Below are positions 11,228-23,100 of a stretch of 64,000 bases of DNA, one piece after another; the stretch's first letter is position 1, and the number at the start of each line of letters is the position of its first letter. The notes beneath the pieces are model-generated. The model had not been told where the DNA came from. It ran no database searches and was given only the letters and a program-made list of their open reading frames with translations. A program made the position numbers and the translations under genes. Origin of the DNA: Hyaloraphidium curvatum (Eukaryota > Monoblepharomycota > Hyaloraphidiomycetes > Hyaloraphidiales > Hyaloraphidiaceae); contig JAIVFI010000011.1 of NCBI GenBank assembly GCA_025558095.1, positions 248,001-312,000 of the forward strand. Reading direction: 5' to 3'.

Positions 11228-12303
11228 CTATCTGCCCTTGTCCGACCGCGCCTTCCATTCCATGAGGGCGGCAAGTTTGTCGCCATAGTCCTTCCGCAGA
11301 TCCGCAAGCTCCTTGTCACGCGCCGCCAGCTGCTTCTCCAGCTCCGCGTTGCGGTCTTGCAGCTTGGTCTGGGACTCGCCAAGAGCCTCGAAGCGGTTCA
11401 TCAGGTCGTTGTATAATGGTCGGAAAGCGGCATTGCTGTTCTGGACTGCCAGGCCTAACCGGTGTCACACAACGGTTCCCGGCGACCGCAGAGCCTCCTA
11501 CCTTGCCACAGCTCTTGCAAACTCGTCCACTCCGCGCCGTCCTTCTGTATCTGCAACGCCGGCTGCCCGGTGGCAGCGATCAGAAGCTTGCTCGTGTTCT
11601 CCTGCATCCGAGAGAGGGCGCTGAGGACGCCCGACTGTTCGTCCACGCGGTCACACAGAACCGTGAACACCTTCAGCAGGTCTTCGTGGATGATCTTCAT
11701 GAGTTGCTCCTTCAATGTTTCCATCTGCTCTTCCGGAAGCGGCTGCGGTGGGCCGTCCTGCATTGCGTCCGCTTTCCGCTTCTTCTGATTTGAGGAGGAT
11801 TCCTCCTGCCGGGGTGCCGCGTCCCTCCTGTTCTTGAGGCCCAGAACGGTGACCTTGAGCTCCTCGACTTCCTTCTTGATGCGGTCGAATTCGACCTTTG
11901 TCGGGATCCCGTGCGCGTTCGTCAGGTCCTCCCTCGTAATGAAGCGGCTCTTTGTCTCCTCGGCTACGGCCTTCCTGATCCGTGCGTCCATCGCGCTCTG
12001 GAACGTGCGTTCGCACTCGACGAAGTGCTCCTTGCGGATCTGCGCCAGCTCTTTCTTGAGCCGTTCGATTTCGGCCGCGACCCTCTTCACCGGCACGTCG
12101 CCCGAATCCGGCGCGACCACGGCCTCCTTCAGCGTCTCGAGATGGCGCTTCAGCTGGCGCTCCATCTCCGTAATCTTCGAAAACTTCATGACCACGGGGA
12201 GCATTTTGACCAGCGAGTCCAGGAACGGGGCGCTTTCGGTGTCCAGCGTTGAAGCCGGCCGCGGGCCCGAGGCCGCGGCTCGGACGCCGTTCGGCTGGGC
12301 CAT
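11228..12303 (-). CDS. Coiled-coil protein of unknown function
   Basis: Exons 11502-12303 and 11228-11454 (47-bp intron, TAG acceptor) give about 342 residues. The N-terminal 25 residues are low complexity. Long amphipathic helices follow (FSKITEMERQLKRHLETLKE; VAAEIERLKKELAQIRKEH), then a basic KKRKAD patch that could be a nuclear localisation signal, then a C-terminal coiled coil (LGESQTKLQDRNAELEKQL) ending MEWKARSDKGR. The overall build resembles small chromatin- or kinetochore-associated coiled-coil proteins, but no family was recognised. It is convergent with the trehalose-synthase-like gene, with about 106 bp between stops. Confidence 0.72.
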
Positions 12304-12519
12304 TTCGGCGCGGCGATGACCTATTGAAGGTCAGAGCCGCGTCGCTGACGATCGTCGAGCCGCGTCGCGGCAAGACCGGGGGACGCGAGGGGCTCGGACC
12401 ACAAGGGGGAGTAAAGCCGACGCGCTTCTCAATCACTTCAGTTGAATCCAGCGAAAAGAGAGGCCGAGCGACCGACACTGCCAAATTTCAGGGTCATTTT
12501 CAATTCTCCATTCTCCGAT

Positions 12520-13656
12520 TCAAGTTGTCCGGCGCAACGCCTCGTCGTACAGCTCTGCCTTGGTCACCCTGCCCCGCTCCACAACCCACTCCCGCAAATC
12601 GTCCACGGCCCGGCGATCGAGGTACAGGAACCTGCCCTCCTGGTCCACGACCCCAAACGCCCCGTCACGGGTGAGCTGCTGCTCAATCCGACGAAGGAGC
12701 TGCGTCAGGTCCTCGTTCTCCAGGAAGGGAAACCGCGCGCGAAGGTCCGCAGGCCAGGTCGTGCCGTTGCGCTGCTCGAGGTCAGAGGACAGAGGGCGGA
12801 GCACATTCAACAGACCAACCATCAGAAAAGCGACAATCTCCGGCTCCGCCCGGGCCATGGTCTCGCGCCTGTCCTCCGCGGCCTTTCGTTCCGCCTCCTT
12901 CCGCGCGGCCTCTGCTTCCTCGCGCTTCTTGCGCTCCTCCTTTTTCCGCCGGTCAATCTCCTCTTCCCTCGCCTTCCGCTGAGCGGCGCGCTCCTTTGCG
13001 GCTTCCAGTTCCTCCTCGAGTTCCTCCTTGTCCGGCAGCGCCTGCCTCTGCTCAAACACGACCCATTCTCGGTAGCTCTTCATCTCCTGCTTCCGCTTCA
13101 GACGCGCTGCCTTTTTCTTGCCGATCCTCTTTGGCAGCGCCGGGTCGTTGGAAGAACCCTCACCGGGGTCGTCGTCGTCGTCAGAAGATGACGCGGCATT
13201 GCCCGAGTCCGCTGCCGCGCCGCCAGGGGCGTAGGTGCCCTCGGAGGAACTGGACGCGTCCGGCACGGCGCGATGTCGAAGCCCAAAGTCCGCATTGGGT
13301 TCCCGGGAGCCATCAGAGGGGCCTGCCGCAGAATCTTCGGCGAAAGTCGGCGCGGCCTCGGTGGAGAGGACCGGCTCGCGTTCGACCAAGGGCTCTGGAG
13401 CAGCCTCTACCGGCGGCGGCGGCGTGGGAATCCGTTCATGCTCCAACTGTTCGAGCTCCTCCCGGCGGCGGCGCTCTTCTCGCCTCCGCCTCCGCTGTTG
13501 GAGGCGATAGCTGTACGCGAGCACTATCCCGAGCAGCCCGAGGACGATCACGAGCGGAAGAAACGCCAGAATCTTGCTCGTCAAAGCTCTCGGCACGAGC
13601 GCCGCGGCATCGTCACCCGAAGGCGGCGGCCGCCTCGCGTTCTGCCTCCGCGACAT
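12520..13656 (-). CDS. DDRGK1: DDRGK domain-containing protein 1 (UFBP1) homologue
   Basis: A single frame of about 378 residues from the ATG at 13654-13656. The frame is open further upstream, but this start places a membrane anchor (ILAFLPLVIVLGLLGIVLAY) near the N-terminus, as in known UFBP1. A charged region and an acidic Ser/Asp run come next. Then follows the long RKAREEEIDRRKKEERKKRE helix typical of DDRGK1 and a C-terminal winged-helix region ending VVDQEGRFLYLDRRAVDDL. That position corresponds to the DDRGK motif, read here as DQEGR. Known role: an ER-membrane adaptor that activates the UFL1 ligase in UFMylation and ER-phagy. The pathway is absent from most Dikarya, so its presence is phylogenetically informative. 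No UFM1, UFL1 or UBA5 gene is in the window. Confidence 0.8.
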   Translation of the reverse strand: MSRRQNARRPPPSGDDAAALVPRALTSKILAFLPLVIVLGLLGIVLAYSYRLQQRRRRREERRRREELEQLEHERIPTPPPPVEAAPEPLVEREPVLSTEAAPTFAEDSAAGPSDGSREPNADFGLRHRAVPDASSSSEGTYAPGGAAADSGNAASSSDDDDDPGEGSSNDPALPKRIGKKKAARLKRKQEMKSYREWVVFEQRQALPDKEELEEELEAAKERAAQRKAREEEIDRRKKEERKKREEAEAARKEAERKAAEDRRETMARAEPEIVAFLMVGLLNVLRPLSSDLEQRNGTTWPADLRARFPFLENEDLTQLLRRIEQQLTRDGAFGVVDQEGRFLYLDRRAVDDLREWVVERGRVTKAELYDEALRRTT

Positions 13657-14014
13657 CGCGACTTCAATTGGGCAAAAGGGCTTGCGCAGAAGCACGGGCT
13701 GGGCCTTTCTGCGGTGTCTCCCCTTGCGGAGCGGCCGACGGGAGGCGACGGCGACTTGGAAATTTGTGTCTCTAATTTGTCTGCGCGCGAATCCGGGGCG
13801 CGGCGCGGGAGGAGGCCGTGCTCGGAGTTCGCGGGCAGTGAACGAGCTGAGCTGAGGGCCCCGCATGCGTCACATCGCCTAGCGCAGAGGGCCCCGAGCG
13901 GAGTTCGCTGTCTTCGACGCGCGCAGTCCGCATTCGGCGGGGAACGGGCCGTCGGCGGCCGCTCGGAACCGGCGGGGCGCGTGCCGCCGAGGACCCCGAA
14001 CGCCGGGGCACGCG
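13657..14014. other. Divergent promoter region between DDRGK1 and DUF1769 genes
   Basis: A 358-bp GC-rich spacer between two divergent genes. Open frames here extend the flanking genes' frames but lack conserved sequence. No RNA gene or repeat was seen. Confidence 0.45.
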
Positions 14015-15472
14015 ATGGTCTTCTTCAAAATCGGCCCGGACAGGCACAGCCTCGTGCCCTACGTGCCGAATCGGGACGACGCTCCGTGCCCGGTCGATTC
14101 GCCGAACTTCACCGGGCAGGTGCTCGTGCGCGTCGCGCGCTACACCTCCAAGGTCGCCCCGGGGCCGCATCACTCCCCATACTTCGCCAAGCGGCAGCGC
14201 AAGTACAGCATAACGTTCACGGGCCGGTTCAAGCCCACGAAACCGACCAATTTCGGCTCGTCGGACCCGCGCTGGACGTCGAACGATGTGTACTGCTGGA
14301 TCGAGATGGAGCGGCCACTGCGGCTTCCGCCCCGCATCATTACCTCCGGAGGCCTTGCCTTCATCCACTTCTTTGACCCGCTCTTTATCACCGACGTGGG
14401 CTTCTGGGCGGTTTTTGGACTCGGCTTGCCGCTAACCTCGCTCCGCACGTCACAGGGCATCTTCAAGCAGGAGCCGTACGCGGGCACTCCTGTCTTTGCA
14501 ACATTCAACCTCATCAGGCTCGATTCGGCTCCTCAGGAGGTGGCGCGGCCGGAAACCTCTGGAGACCTGGACGCCGGCAGCTTGGATGGATCGTTGAAGA
14601 CCACCTCTCCCGTGCCGAGCGAATCTGACGTCTCAGTGGACGAGGTCGAGGCCGAAAAGAGCCGCCAGCTTTCGGAGCAGGCGCTACATGCCGCTGCAGA
14701 CGAGATTGGCGTCAGCACGGAGCAGCTGGTGACCCTGGGCAAGAAGTACAATGACGAAGAGGAGAAAATTGGACTCCAATCGCCGATCATCGACCCGCTG
14801 GGACGGAAACAGGGCGTCTCCACGCCTCAGCTTCTGGAGCTGCCCCCTCCCGCTGCGCCTGCTTCCCCCTTGCCCACCTTCGTCACCTACGAGGACTCGC
14901 CGCCGTCGATGAAGCCGCTGCGCGATGTCTCTAGAGATCCCTCCCCTAGGACTGAAATTCTGGCTCCCAAGCCCGTCCATCGACCGGGACTGGCCACGCC
15001 TCAGAACGGTGCAGCCGACAAGCGCACCCCCTCGGCTCCCAGCGCACCGCCGCGCCCCCCGTCGCCCACACGGACCTTGGCGCTGCCGCCGTGGCCTTAC
15101 TCCGCCGCGCTTTTCGACGTCGCGGAGGACTTGAAGGGCACGATACCCGCTACCATCGACACCGTGAAGAAGCGGCGAAAGTACTTTTCGAACGAGGCCA
15201 CCCGCCGCGCATACCCGTTGGATCCCGACACGGTGTACACTTTCGAGTGGGTTATCCGCGCTTTGGAAGTGATCCGCCGCTGACGCTTTGCTTTTTCCCT
15301 AAACAGAATGTTCGATCAGTACATCGATTTCAACCGGATGACGATCCACGTCGGATTCGAAGTTGGCGGGCGTTCCCTGTTCGGCGAGCACAACAAGATC
15401 AGGATCACGTTCGCCGACTTTTCGCGGCGGCACGTGTTCTTCTGCATCTACTGCGACCCGGAGGACTTTTGA
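14015..15472 (+). CDS. DUF1769 (UPF0590) family protein
   Basis: The main exon 14015-15250 probably joins a short last exon 15320-15472 (69-bp intron), giving about 462 residues. Family-like features are the N-terminal 'F-x-GQVLVRV' strand, the Tyr-Phe ... RQRKYSITFTGRFKP segment, a later 'DVYCWIEMERPL-LPP' segment, and a C-terminal 'DTVYTFEW' spliced to YIDFNRMTIHV. These follow the layout of fungal DUF1769 proteins, whose function is unknown. The middle is a Ser/Pro-rich disordered insert of about 170 residues. A second acceptor 13 bp upstream of the chosen one does not keep frame. The family call is from pattern memory. Confidence 0.65.
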
Positions 15473-15779
15473 CGAGGCCGCGCGCGGGGCGGTGGGCTTG
15501 CGAGGCGTTGGGCTTGCGAGGCGTTAGGCTTTCGAGGCGGTATTGCCTGTGTACAGAGGCTCTTTCTCGGCAGGAAAAGGTAGTGGATGTAATGTAGGAG
15601 GAAAGAGGAGTCAACTCGAATCTCTGGTCGGAGAGAAAGGATGGTTGGGCGATTAGCACGACCCCGTTCTGTGGACGACTTGATGGGTCCCGGCGTCCCG
15701 AATCAGTTCACACCAACTTCGGTCTCCGTCGCGCGTCGGCCAACCGGGTCCATGCCCGGCGTGCGGACGCGGCGGCAAG
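15473..15779. other. Intergenic spacer
   Basis: Contains a short direct repeat (gcttgcgaggcgtt twice, at about 15497-15525) and otherwise nothing recognised. Confidence 0.4.
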
Positions 15780-18700
15780 ATGCTAGGGAATGAGCAAGAC
15801 AGTGCCCTTTCGGAGGAGCAGCTGGCCCGCATCGGTGGGAACACGTCGCGACGGTTGGCGGATTCGGGCACTCGCTCACCCCGAACCTGCCCCTCAGAGG
15901 AGAAACGACGCGTGGCGGAGGAGCGTCTGAAGGCCAAGCGCGGGCCCGCGACGCAGCAGAGCCCGAACGGCGCCATGCCGCCAGCTTCCGGCAGCGAACC
16001 GTCGGCGACCCCGGCCGCCAAGACGGCAGCCACGCCAAAGTCGGGCGGGATGACCAGCGGACTCGTGCAGAAGGCGATTACGAGCTTCTTCAAGACACCT
16101 GCGCCCGGCGCGGTGGCTTCATCGAGCCCGGACAGGCCAAAGTCGGGCAAGAAGACCCAGGCCAAGCTGACGGACAGCTCTTGGGGAGGCCCGCCGTCCT
16201 CGGCTATCAAGCCGAAGGCGGGGCCGAGCGGGGTCAGACCGATGGAGACGAGACCGTCGGCACCGTCGAGCTCCACGGTTCCTCTCTCGGACGACCGCGA
16301 GGTCATGGTCCTCGACGACGAGGTCCCCGAGCCCCGCACGGAACTTCGACCTGCTGCGGCACCGGCATCGCAGGCTCTGGATGACGACGAGGAGGACGAC
16401 ATTGGATTCAGCGCCAAGAAGGTAAAGGCTTCGCCCTTTGCGTCCACTTCGCTCTCTGAACGGTTCAATGGGTTATCAGAGGCGCTTGAAGAGAGCGGTC
16501 ATCGAGTCGAGCGAGGACGAGACGGACCTGAGCATTCGGCGCAATGACGACGTCACGCCGCCCAGCAAAAGAAGCCGGCCGTCCAAGGGTGCGGACGACG
16601 ACAATTATGCGGATGGTTCGGCCGGTTCCGACGCCGAAGAACCCCTGCGCAAGGCCCAGCGGCCAAAGGATACGACCGCTGCCAAGCTGGACCAGTTCCG
16701 GGCTCCGCTCAAGTCGACTCCTGCGTCAGCTTCCCGTCCCGCGCAGACCCCGACGGCGCCGCGGCCGAAGCCCCAACCTACCCCGACAACGGACAAGGGG
16801 AAGGGCAAGGCCAAGGATGGGGACGAGCAACGCTATCCCTGGCTCGCCACTCTTCGAGACGCGCAGCAGCGGCCCGAGAGCGACCCCGACTACGACCCGC
16901 GGACCCTGTACATTCCTGCTGCGGCCTTCAACCGCCTCACTGACTTTGAGAAGCAGTACTGGGAGATAAAGGCCAAGCACGTGGGTTGATTTTGTCTCGC
17001 TTCGATCGTTGCGCTAACTCCGTTTGAACAGTGGGACACCGTGGTCTTCTTCAAGAAGGGCAAGTTCTACGAGCTGTACGAGAAGGATGCGTACATCGGC
17101 CACCAGGAGCTGGATCTAAAGCTCACGGAACGCGTCAACATGGCGATGGCGGGCGTGCCTGAGGCGTCCGTGGACGATTGGGCCGCGAAGCTGCTCGCCA
17201 AGGGTTACCGCGTGGCGAAGGTCGATCAGATGGAAACCAAGGTCGGGAAGCGGATCGAGGACAAGAAGAACGGCGGCAAGAAGGTTTGTTTGCGCATCAG
17301 CAGCACCGATCGACGACTCACGCTCTCTCGCCGAAGGACAAGATCATCAAGCGGGGCCTGTCGTACATTCTCACCAACGGAACCCTCAGCGACCCGTCCC
17401 TCATCGCCGGCGACATGTCTACCTATTGCATGTCGATCAAGGAGGACGTCACGGGTTCCGACGGCGAGCTGAACCCCAAGATCGCCGTCTGCTTCGTCGA
17501 CGCCGCGACCGGCGAGTTCAACTTCGCCAGCCTGCACGACGACGAGAATCGGACGCAGTTCGAGACGCTGATCCTGCAGCTGCGCCCGCGGGAGATCGTC
17601 TTCGAGAAGGTGAGCGCTGGCCAGCACAGTTCGTTGTGGTCTTCTGACGTCAGCTCCGTTCAGTCCAACCTTTCCCCGAGAACCATGCGGATCCTCAAAA
17701 TCCATCTTCCCTCCGCCGACTTCCAGGGGCTTATTTCCGACCGCGAGTTCTGGAGCGCCGAGACGACGCTCCACGAGATCCGAGGCCGCAAGTACCTGTC
17801 TTCAACCGTCTCTGCCGACCAGGACGAAGACGATTTTGACGGGACCGCGCTCGATGAGGGATACGACGACTCGGACTGGCCCGAAGTGGTCAAGGGCGCA
17901 TGCGCCGACCCGCTGCTCTTGTCGGCTTTCGGAGGCCTCATCTGGTACCTTCGCTCCCTCAAGCTCGAGCGGCAGCTGCTTTCGCAAAAGAACTTCGCGA
18001 TGTACGATCCCCTGCGACGGGTCGGCACCCTTATGCTGGATTCGCAGACGCTCATCAACTTGGACGTTCTTTCCAACTCGTTCGATGGATCCGACAAGGG
18101 CACCCTCTTCTCGACCCTCAACTTTTGCCAGACGCCTTTCGGCAAACGATTGTTGAAGAAATGGCTCTGCCATCCGCTCCGGAATCCGGACGACATCAAC
18201 AGCCGCCTGGACGCCGTCGAAGACATCGTCGGAATCGACGGCCTGCTGAACGGGATGGAGCAGCAGTTCCGCCAACTGCCGGACATTGAGCGGACCATCA
18301 GTCGCGTGCACGCCGGAACGTGCAAGCCCAAGGACTTTGTCAACCTTCTGCAATCCCTGGAGGAGGTGTACACGTTCTTCGAGGACATGCGTTCCAAGGC
18401 GGACTCGTTTGCTTCGAAGCGGATGCGGGCGGTCGTCATGGACACCTTTACGGACGCCCTCAAGGCAAAGCTGGACGAAACGAGCGAGTCTTTCGAGCTT
18501 TCCACTGACGACGGTGGGGGTGAGTTTGCTCTGTGCATCTCGTCTTTGCTTTTGTGGTCTGATTTCCGCTCAAGCGGGCGAAATCGTGGCCAAGAGGGAA
18601 TTCGACGCTCATTTTGCGGAGTGCTTGGACCGCGTCGAGGAGATCCGAAAGGAGATGAACGACTACCTCGCGGAGCAGAGGAGGTCTCTCAAGTGCAACA

Positions 18701-20054
18701 TCTCGTTCAAGGACATCGGCAACGAGAAGTTCCAGATGGAGGTCCCGAAGAATGTCAAAGCTCCGGCCAACTGGGATCTCAGGTCGAAGACCCAGGTGAG
18801 ACCAAACCGCGCCCGCGGAAGCTTTCGGAATCTGAACACCCTTTCGTGAGCAGCAAGTAAACCGGTACTGGACCAGGCCGCTCCAGAACATGATCGAGCG
18901 CCTCGAGGACGCTGAAGAGTTTCTGCAGCAGGCCCGGCAGACGGCCAAGCTCCGGCTGTACGAGAAGTTCGACGAGTCGTACCAAGACTACGCCCGCGTG
19001 GTCAAGAGCATCGCGGAGCTGGATTGCTACCTCAGCCTGGCCAAGGCCCGCCTTTGCTTCAATGCGCCTGTGTGCCGGCCCGAGTTTGTGCTGGACCAGG
19101 GGCCTGTCTTCGAGGTCCGGGATCTGCGGCACCCGCAGTTCGCGTCGACCACCGCGGGGCAGGACTTCATCCCGAACGACACCGCCCTGGGTGGCTCCAA
19201 CGGGAACATCATCCTGCTGACGGGCGCCAACATGGCCGGCAAATCGACCCTTCTGCGGCAGATCGGGCTTTGCGTCATCCTTGCGCAGCTTGGCAGCTAC
19301 ATCCCCGCCTCGTCGTGCCGCCTCAGCCCGTGCGACCGGATCTTCACCAGGATCGGGGCGAACGTGAGATGTGGACCCATGTGCTTGGAGGGCTGCGCTA
19401 ACTGGCGACCACCTGCAGGACAACATCATCGCCGGCCTGTCGACCTTCATGGTGGAGCTGAAGGAGACATCCCGAATCCTGAACGAAGCAACTCCGTCTT
19501 CGTTGGTCATTCTCGATGAGTTGGGTCGCGGGACCAGCACGCACGATGGATACGTGGGTGCAGTTGCGCTCCCTCACGCGGCGCCATCTCACCTCGTCGT
19601 TGTGTAGGCGATCGCGCTTTCTGTCCTGCACGATCTCATCTCGAGGATCGGCTGCCTCGGACTCTTCACCACGCACCACTCGATGCTGACGAGCGAGTTC
19701 GCCAAGAGCCCGCTGGTCCGCCGCTGCTACATGTCGTACATCAGCGACGACGACGCGCGGACCGTCTCGTTCCTCTACAAGATGGTCGACGGCGTGACGC
19801 AAAAGTCCTACGGCATGAACGTGGCCTCCATGGCCGGCATACCCCCCGAGATCGTGGACGTCGCGGACACGGTGGCCCGAGAATTCGAGACCGAGCAGCG
19901 CGAACGGCACGGGCGGGCGACGCAGGAGCGCTCCTCGCTGCCCCTGACGGCGCTGGCCGACTTTGCTGCCCTCTTCAGGCGCGACAATGCACCAAGGAAA
20001 CCGGCCTTGGACGTGGCGCTTCGCTGGGCGAACGTCAATGGTGCTTTGGCTTGA
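15780..20054 (+). CDS. MSH6: DNA mismatch repair protein MSH6
   Basis: Nine exons join in phase: 15780-16421, 16480-16980, 17032-17283, 17337-17609, 17664-18519, 18575-18795, 18854-19363, 19419-19553 and 19608-20054 (all introns 51-58 bp), for about 1278 residues. A PCNA-interacting motif QKAITSFF lies at about residues 97-104. The mismatch-binding motif is [15 protein letters not shown], with the Phe-x-Glu mismatch-reading pair. The ATPase has Walker [13 protein letters not shown], Walker [14 protein letters not shown] and the TTHHSML helix. The product partners MSH2 in MutS-alpha, which recognises base mismatches and small loops in nuclear DNA. One intron (17610-17663) is a multiple of three without a stop, but protein continuity supports its removal. 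The start could instead be the ATG at 15975. Confidence 0.93.
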
Positions 20055-20172
20055 TCTGGTCCTCTCTCATGCAAGATACCACTCGTCGATTCCCCATGTC
20101 AAAGAGCTGTACACACTGCTACCCTACCATACCATACCCAGAACCTTAGTGTACAAATCAATGATATCGTCC

Positions 20173-23100
20173 TCACTTGGCGGTGCTGCGCTGACGTTCG
20201 TGTGCGTCCCAGTTGACAGCCAAACCCGTCTCGGTCTGCTGCTGCGAAGGGGCCCCGAGCAGGTTCTGCAGGTCCGCGAGCGACTTTTCCAGCCTCTGCG
20301 CCGCGGTCTCGCTCTCGGGCGGGAGTCTCTGCTGCACGTCCGCGGCCATCGATGCGCCGTTGGGGCCGACCAGTTGGGTGAGCGTCCTCGCCCCGAGCAT
20401 GTCCATCACCTCGCGCGGTATCACCGCGGGGCCCGCGTCCCCGGAAGGCGCATCCGGCACCCCGGAAGCGTAGTGCTGGACCGCCGCCGGTGGTGGTGCA
20501 GACGAGAATGAGTTGCTGCTGGCGACGGCCGATCCGGAAGATGTGACGGCCCGCTTGGAAGTCTTTTTCGGGAGTGGCTGCCTCGCGGGCGTATCCTCGG
20601 GCAGCCGCATGTTCGCGAGGGTCTGCTCGCCGAGGCCGGCGAACGCTGCCTGCGGGACGGCGGCGGAAGGCTGCCTCATGTGCTGCTCGTTGCCGACGGG
20701 GATCGCCGAGGGGGTCGGCGAACGCACGTGGTCCTTGCCGCCCGTCGACAGGTACTGGCTGCCCGACGCACCGACGGGGCCGACGGCAGGCGACGTCGAG
20801 TGTGTAGAAATTGCACCGGATGCGTTCCTGCTGCGCTCCTGCTGCGGCATGGCCCACGGATCCTTGAGCTGCGACGGCGAGCGCTTGTGGCCCTGGCCTG
20901 CCGAGGCCGGAGAAAGCATTGGCGAGCCGTTGGTGGTCGGCAACGCCACCGTCATCGGCGGCAGCGGGCTCGTCACCATCCTCGAGCGCTGCTGCGCGCC
21001 CTGCGTCGGCTGCAGGTACTCGGATCGCTGGCGCCCGTGGTCCTTCACGGGATCGAGGTACGGGCTCGCCTGCTTGGCCGGCGGTTGCGCCGAAGGCGAC
21101 CTCGCATGATCCTTGGTTCCTGGCGGTTGCACCGAAGGCGACCCCATGTGATCCCTCGCCGCATGCGAATCCACGGCCGGCACGAGGTTCGCCAGCGTCT
21201 CCGCCCCGAGCCCCTGGAGGGCCCCATGCGGCAGCTCGTCCGCCAGCCGCGGGTCGAAGATGTGGTCGTCCGATTCGGCGCGCGACACGTCGCCCCCGGG
21301 CATGAGCATGCCCGCCAACGTCGCCTCCCCGAGCCCGGCGAGAGCGTTGACGGGCAGGCTCGGCGGCGTGGGCTCCCGTCCCCTGGCCCCCGCGCCGGCG
21401 GGACCGAGAAGCCCGGCCAGCGTCGCATCCCCGAGCCCGGCGAGCACGCCCTTGGGCAGATCCTCCGCATGCTCCCCGATCTCGCCGCTGCGCACGGGTG
21501 CAACCATTCCCGCCAGCGTCGCGGCCCCAAGGCCGTCGAGCGCACCCGCAGGAAGCTGCGACGGCCTGGCGGCCTCCTGGTGCGCCTGCCCCACCGTGGG
21601 CGCCACCAACCCCGCCAGCGTCGCCGCCCCCAGCCCCTCCAGCGCGCCCGTAGGGAGCTGCGCCTGCGACGCCTTGGCACCCTCGTGCACCTGGCTGCCC
21701 GTCGGCGCCAGCATCCCCGCCAGCGTGGCGTCGCCCAGCCCCGCGAGCGCGCCGCCGGGAGGCCCGCCCGCCGGCGGCGCAACCTCGGCCATCTCCTGCT
21801 TCGCCGGCACCGCGGCCGCGGCCGCGGCGCCGCCCTCGGGCCCGTGCGGCCTGTCCCCCCTGGACCCCATCGATCCCACCGAATCCTCGTCCGAGTGCCA
21901 GACGAAGCCCTCCTCGTCCGGCTCCGGCTTCTTGGCGGGGGTCGGCTTGCGCCGCACCGCGAGCGCAATCCCCGCCCCGATCAGGCCCGCAGCCGCCACG
22001 CCGCCGACGGCGATCCCGATGATCGCGCCGGTGCTCAGCCCCCCCGACGGCTGCGGCGCGGGGGTCGGCTCGGTGCCCGTCGGTGTGGGAACGGTGCCCG
22101 TTGCGGTAGGCGACATGGCAAGACGGAAGGGGTACTCGGTCCGGCCGTCCTGGGAAAGGAGGGTATCGGGCATGCCGACCTCGAAGTCCGCGCGGCGTGC
22201 CAGGCGCGCGACCGCGGTGCGGTACGCCCGCACGAGGCGTCGTCGGCGGCCGCCGGGGGTGACGCCCTCGTAGACGGCCATGAAGCGGGCGTAGAAGGTG
22301 AAGCCCAGGTTGTCCGAGGTTTCGCGGGTGGTGACGAAGTAGCCCTCGAGGGAGGGGCCCATGTTGGGCGTCAGCGCGATCCGCAGCGTCGCATTGTCCA
22401 GCTTCCTGACGTTGAGGCCCGTCGCGGTGCCCAGCCGGCGGAGGTAGTTGGGCGTGCCGAAGCCGTCGTTGCCCTTGCCCAGGGTTTCGTTGAAGCCCGG
22501 CGTCGCCGGGTCGCGGGTTTCGTTGACGCTGCCGAGCTTGGCCACGGTCAGCTCCACGAGCTTGAGGTCGTGCACGTCCACGATGGTCGACGTCGCATTG
22601 GCGACAAACAACACCTCGTCGCCGAAGAAGTACGTGTCCCTGTCGTCGCCCGGCAGCGCCCCGGGCCCGCCGGCCGACTTCATCTCCACCGAGAGCGTGC
22701 CCGTGGCCTCTGCCAGCGCGCCGAACTCGCACACATTGATCCCCGCGCCGCCATCGGTCCCCGCCGTCTGGATGCTGGTGCCGGCCTGCTGGATCGCGCT
22801 CCGGCAATCGGACACGGCGAAGCCCTGCTCGGGCCTGCCGGCCTGCGGGAGGAAGCACTCGCTGCGGAATTCCCAGGCGTAGACGCCGCCGATGTCCGCC
22901 ACGGCACCCGGCCCGGCACACACGCTCGCGGGGAGGGTGAAAACGGCGCGGCCAGACTGCCAGCACTGCGTGTCGGTCGTGTTGACAGGCAGGCCCGAGG
23001 CGTTGTTGGCGGGGGGGTTGGCCATGCACGCGGCGGGCACTGTGAAGACGGGGTCGAGCGCGGTGACCTTGGGGAGGTCGCGCATGGCGGTGGTGTTGGG

